This document shows positions 63,293-64,000 of a stretch of 64,000 nt of DNA, one piece after another. Source of the DNA: Dolomedes plantarius (lineage: Eukaryota; Arthropoda; Arachnida; Araneae; Dolomedidae); assembly GCA_907164885.2 (NCBI GenBank), contig OU015497.1:64128077-64192076 (forward strand), written 5' to 3'. Within the stretch, counting starts at the first letter, position 1. Each line of letters starts with the position of its first letter. The notes under the pieces are model-generated. The model was given only the letters and a program-made list of their open reading frames with translations. It ran no database searches and was not told the origin of the DNA. A program made the translations under genes and the position numbers.

Positions 63293-64000
63293 AACAAGCA
63301 TAAGGCCACCAGTTGAGATTGAAGATCTTTGATCACAACTTTAATTTATGGGAAATTTACAATAGTTTAATTCATGATTGAAGATCAATGGTAATTGAAC
63401 GTACTAGAATAATAGTCTTATATCATAATAACACCAAAGAGATTATCATTAAAACTAATTTTTACTTTTAAACACAAGTCGAATTAGACCTAAGATTGCT
63501 TTCATTTACATATCGGTGTCAGGGCATATCAGTCTCATCGGTAATAAAAAGGGAATATTGTATTTTTATCATATGAACTTCCATGTTGTTAGCCGCCCTT
63601 CTGTATTGTAATATCCCACAATAAGAATTACAATTTCGAAAAAAAATTACTCAGAGTATTTCTCTTTTCTTATGTCAAGGGATTTATTGCAGCGACCACA
63701 GTGGATGACGTCATAGTTTCGTGTAAAACAAACAAAGAGAAGACTGAGTAACCAGTTTTATTCTTACCCCCTTGATATAATTCAAGGCATAAGGAACTAA
63801 ACCGCATTGCATTTCTCGAAAATTTTACTTACCAATGGCTCCTCCATTGAGAACACATAGTCATGATATAAAGGTGATATTTGCATGAAGATTACTTAGG
63901 AATCAAACTTGAATAGTCGTTTACATTCAAAAGAAATACTAAAATTGAGAATGGTTGCACTTGTTAGAATAATGATGACGGAACAGTTTCAAAAGATTTT
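63293..64000. other. Unassigned AT-rich DNA
   Basis: No gene or element was recognised up to the window end. Confidence 0.5.

Overview
The window is AT-rich, gene-poor eukaryotic DNA that is dense in transposable elements. The Tc1/mariner, piggyBac, pogo/Tigger and hAT-like remnants, the RNase H-bearing LINEs, the tRNA-headed SINEs and the very long (TA)n and (CA)n tracts fit an arthropod. The style of the Tc1 and LINE proteins makes an arachnid (spider-like) genome my leading guess, but nothing in the sequence fixes the species. The only host-type gene I recognise is an intronless cyclin T (the P-TEFb cyclin partner), present as two nearly identical tandem copies on the minus strand.

Layout. 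1-6.2 kb: mostly unassigned, with a decayed LINE RNase H end (4480-5093, minus) and a scattered GTCACAAAGT motif. 6.2-12.3 kb: a LINE with a zinc-knuckle ORF1 and an endonuclease/RT/RNase H ORF2, broken by stops and frameshifts and interrupted by a Tc1 element that carries a single nonsense codon. 12.4-17.7 kb: a tRNA-derived SINE, a decayed Tc1, a DD41D rosa-like mariner with ~165-bp inverted repeats, another decayed Tc1, and a broken 3' fragment of cyclin T. 17.77-23.76 kb and 24.75-30.74 kb: a ~6-kb tandem segmental duplication (offset 6974 bp). Each copy holds a decayed Tc1, a decayed cyclin T 3' fragment, the cyclin T gene with its promoter-like region, and the start of a hAT-like pseudogene. 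Copy 1 of cyclin T is open for 659 codons; copy 2 lacks one A near codon 64. 30.8-48.6 kb: largely unassigned AT-rich DNA with an LTR-like element holding a pogo/Tigger, several small inverted-repeat elements, SINEs, a decayed mariner and two satellite-like tandem arrays. 48.6-64 kb: a second LTR-like copy, more SINEs, a Tc1 with an intact 341-codon transposase, a train of three Tc1/mariner-type elements that appear to have split one (TA)n tract, a piggyBac remnant and a final decayed Tc1.

How the parts relate. Most of the structure is transposon-in-transposon nesting with recognisable target duplications (TA, TTAA, TAA, 11-14 bp SINE duplications). This allows relative dating: the Tc1 is younger than the LINE, the pogo younger than the LTR-like element, the SINE younger than its host MITE, the piggyBac younger than an inverted repeat, and the rosa element younger than the repeat shared by the two sides of the cyclin T duplication. 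I see no CRISPR, operon or bacterial feature, and no canonical tRNA or rRNA gene.
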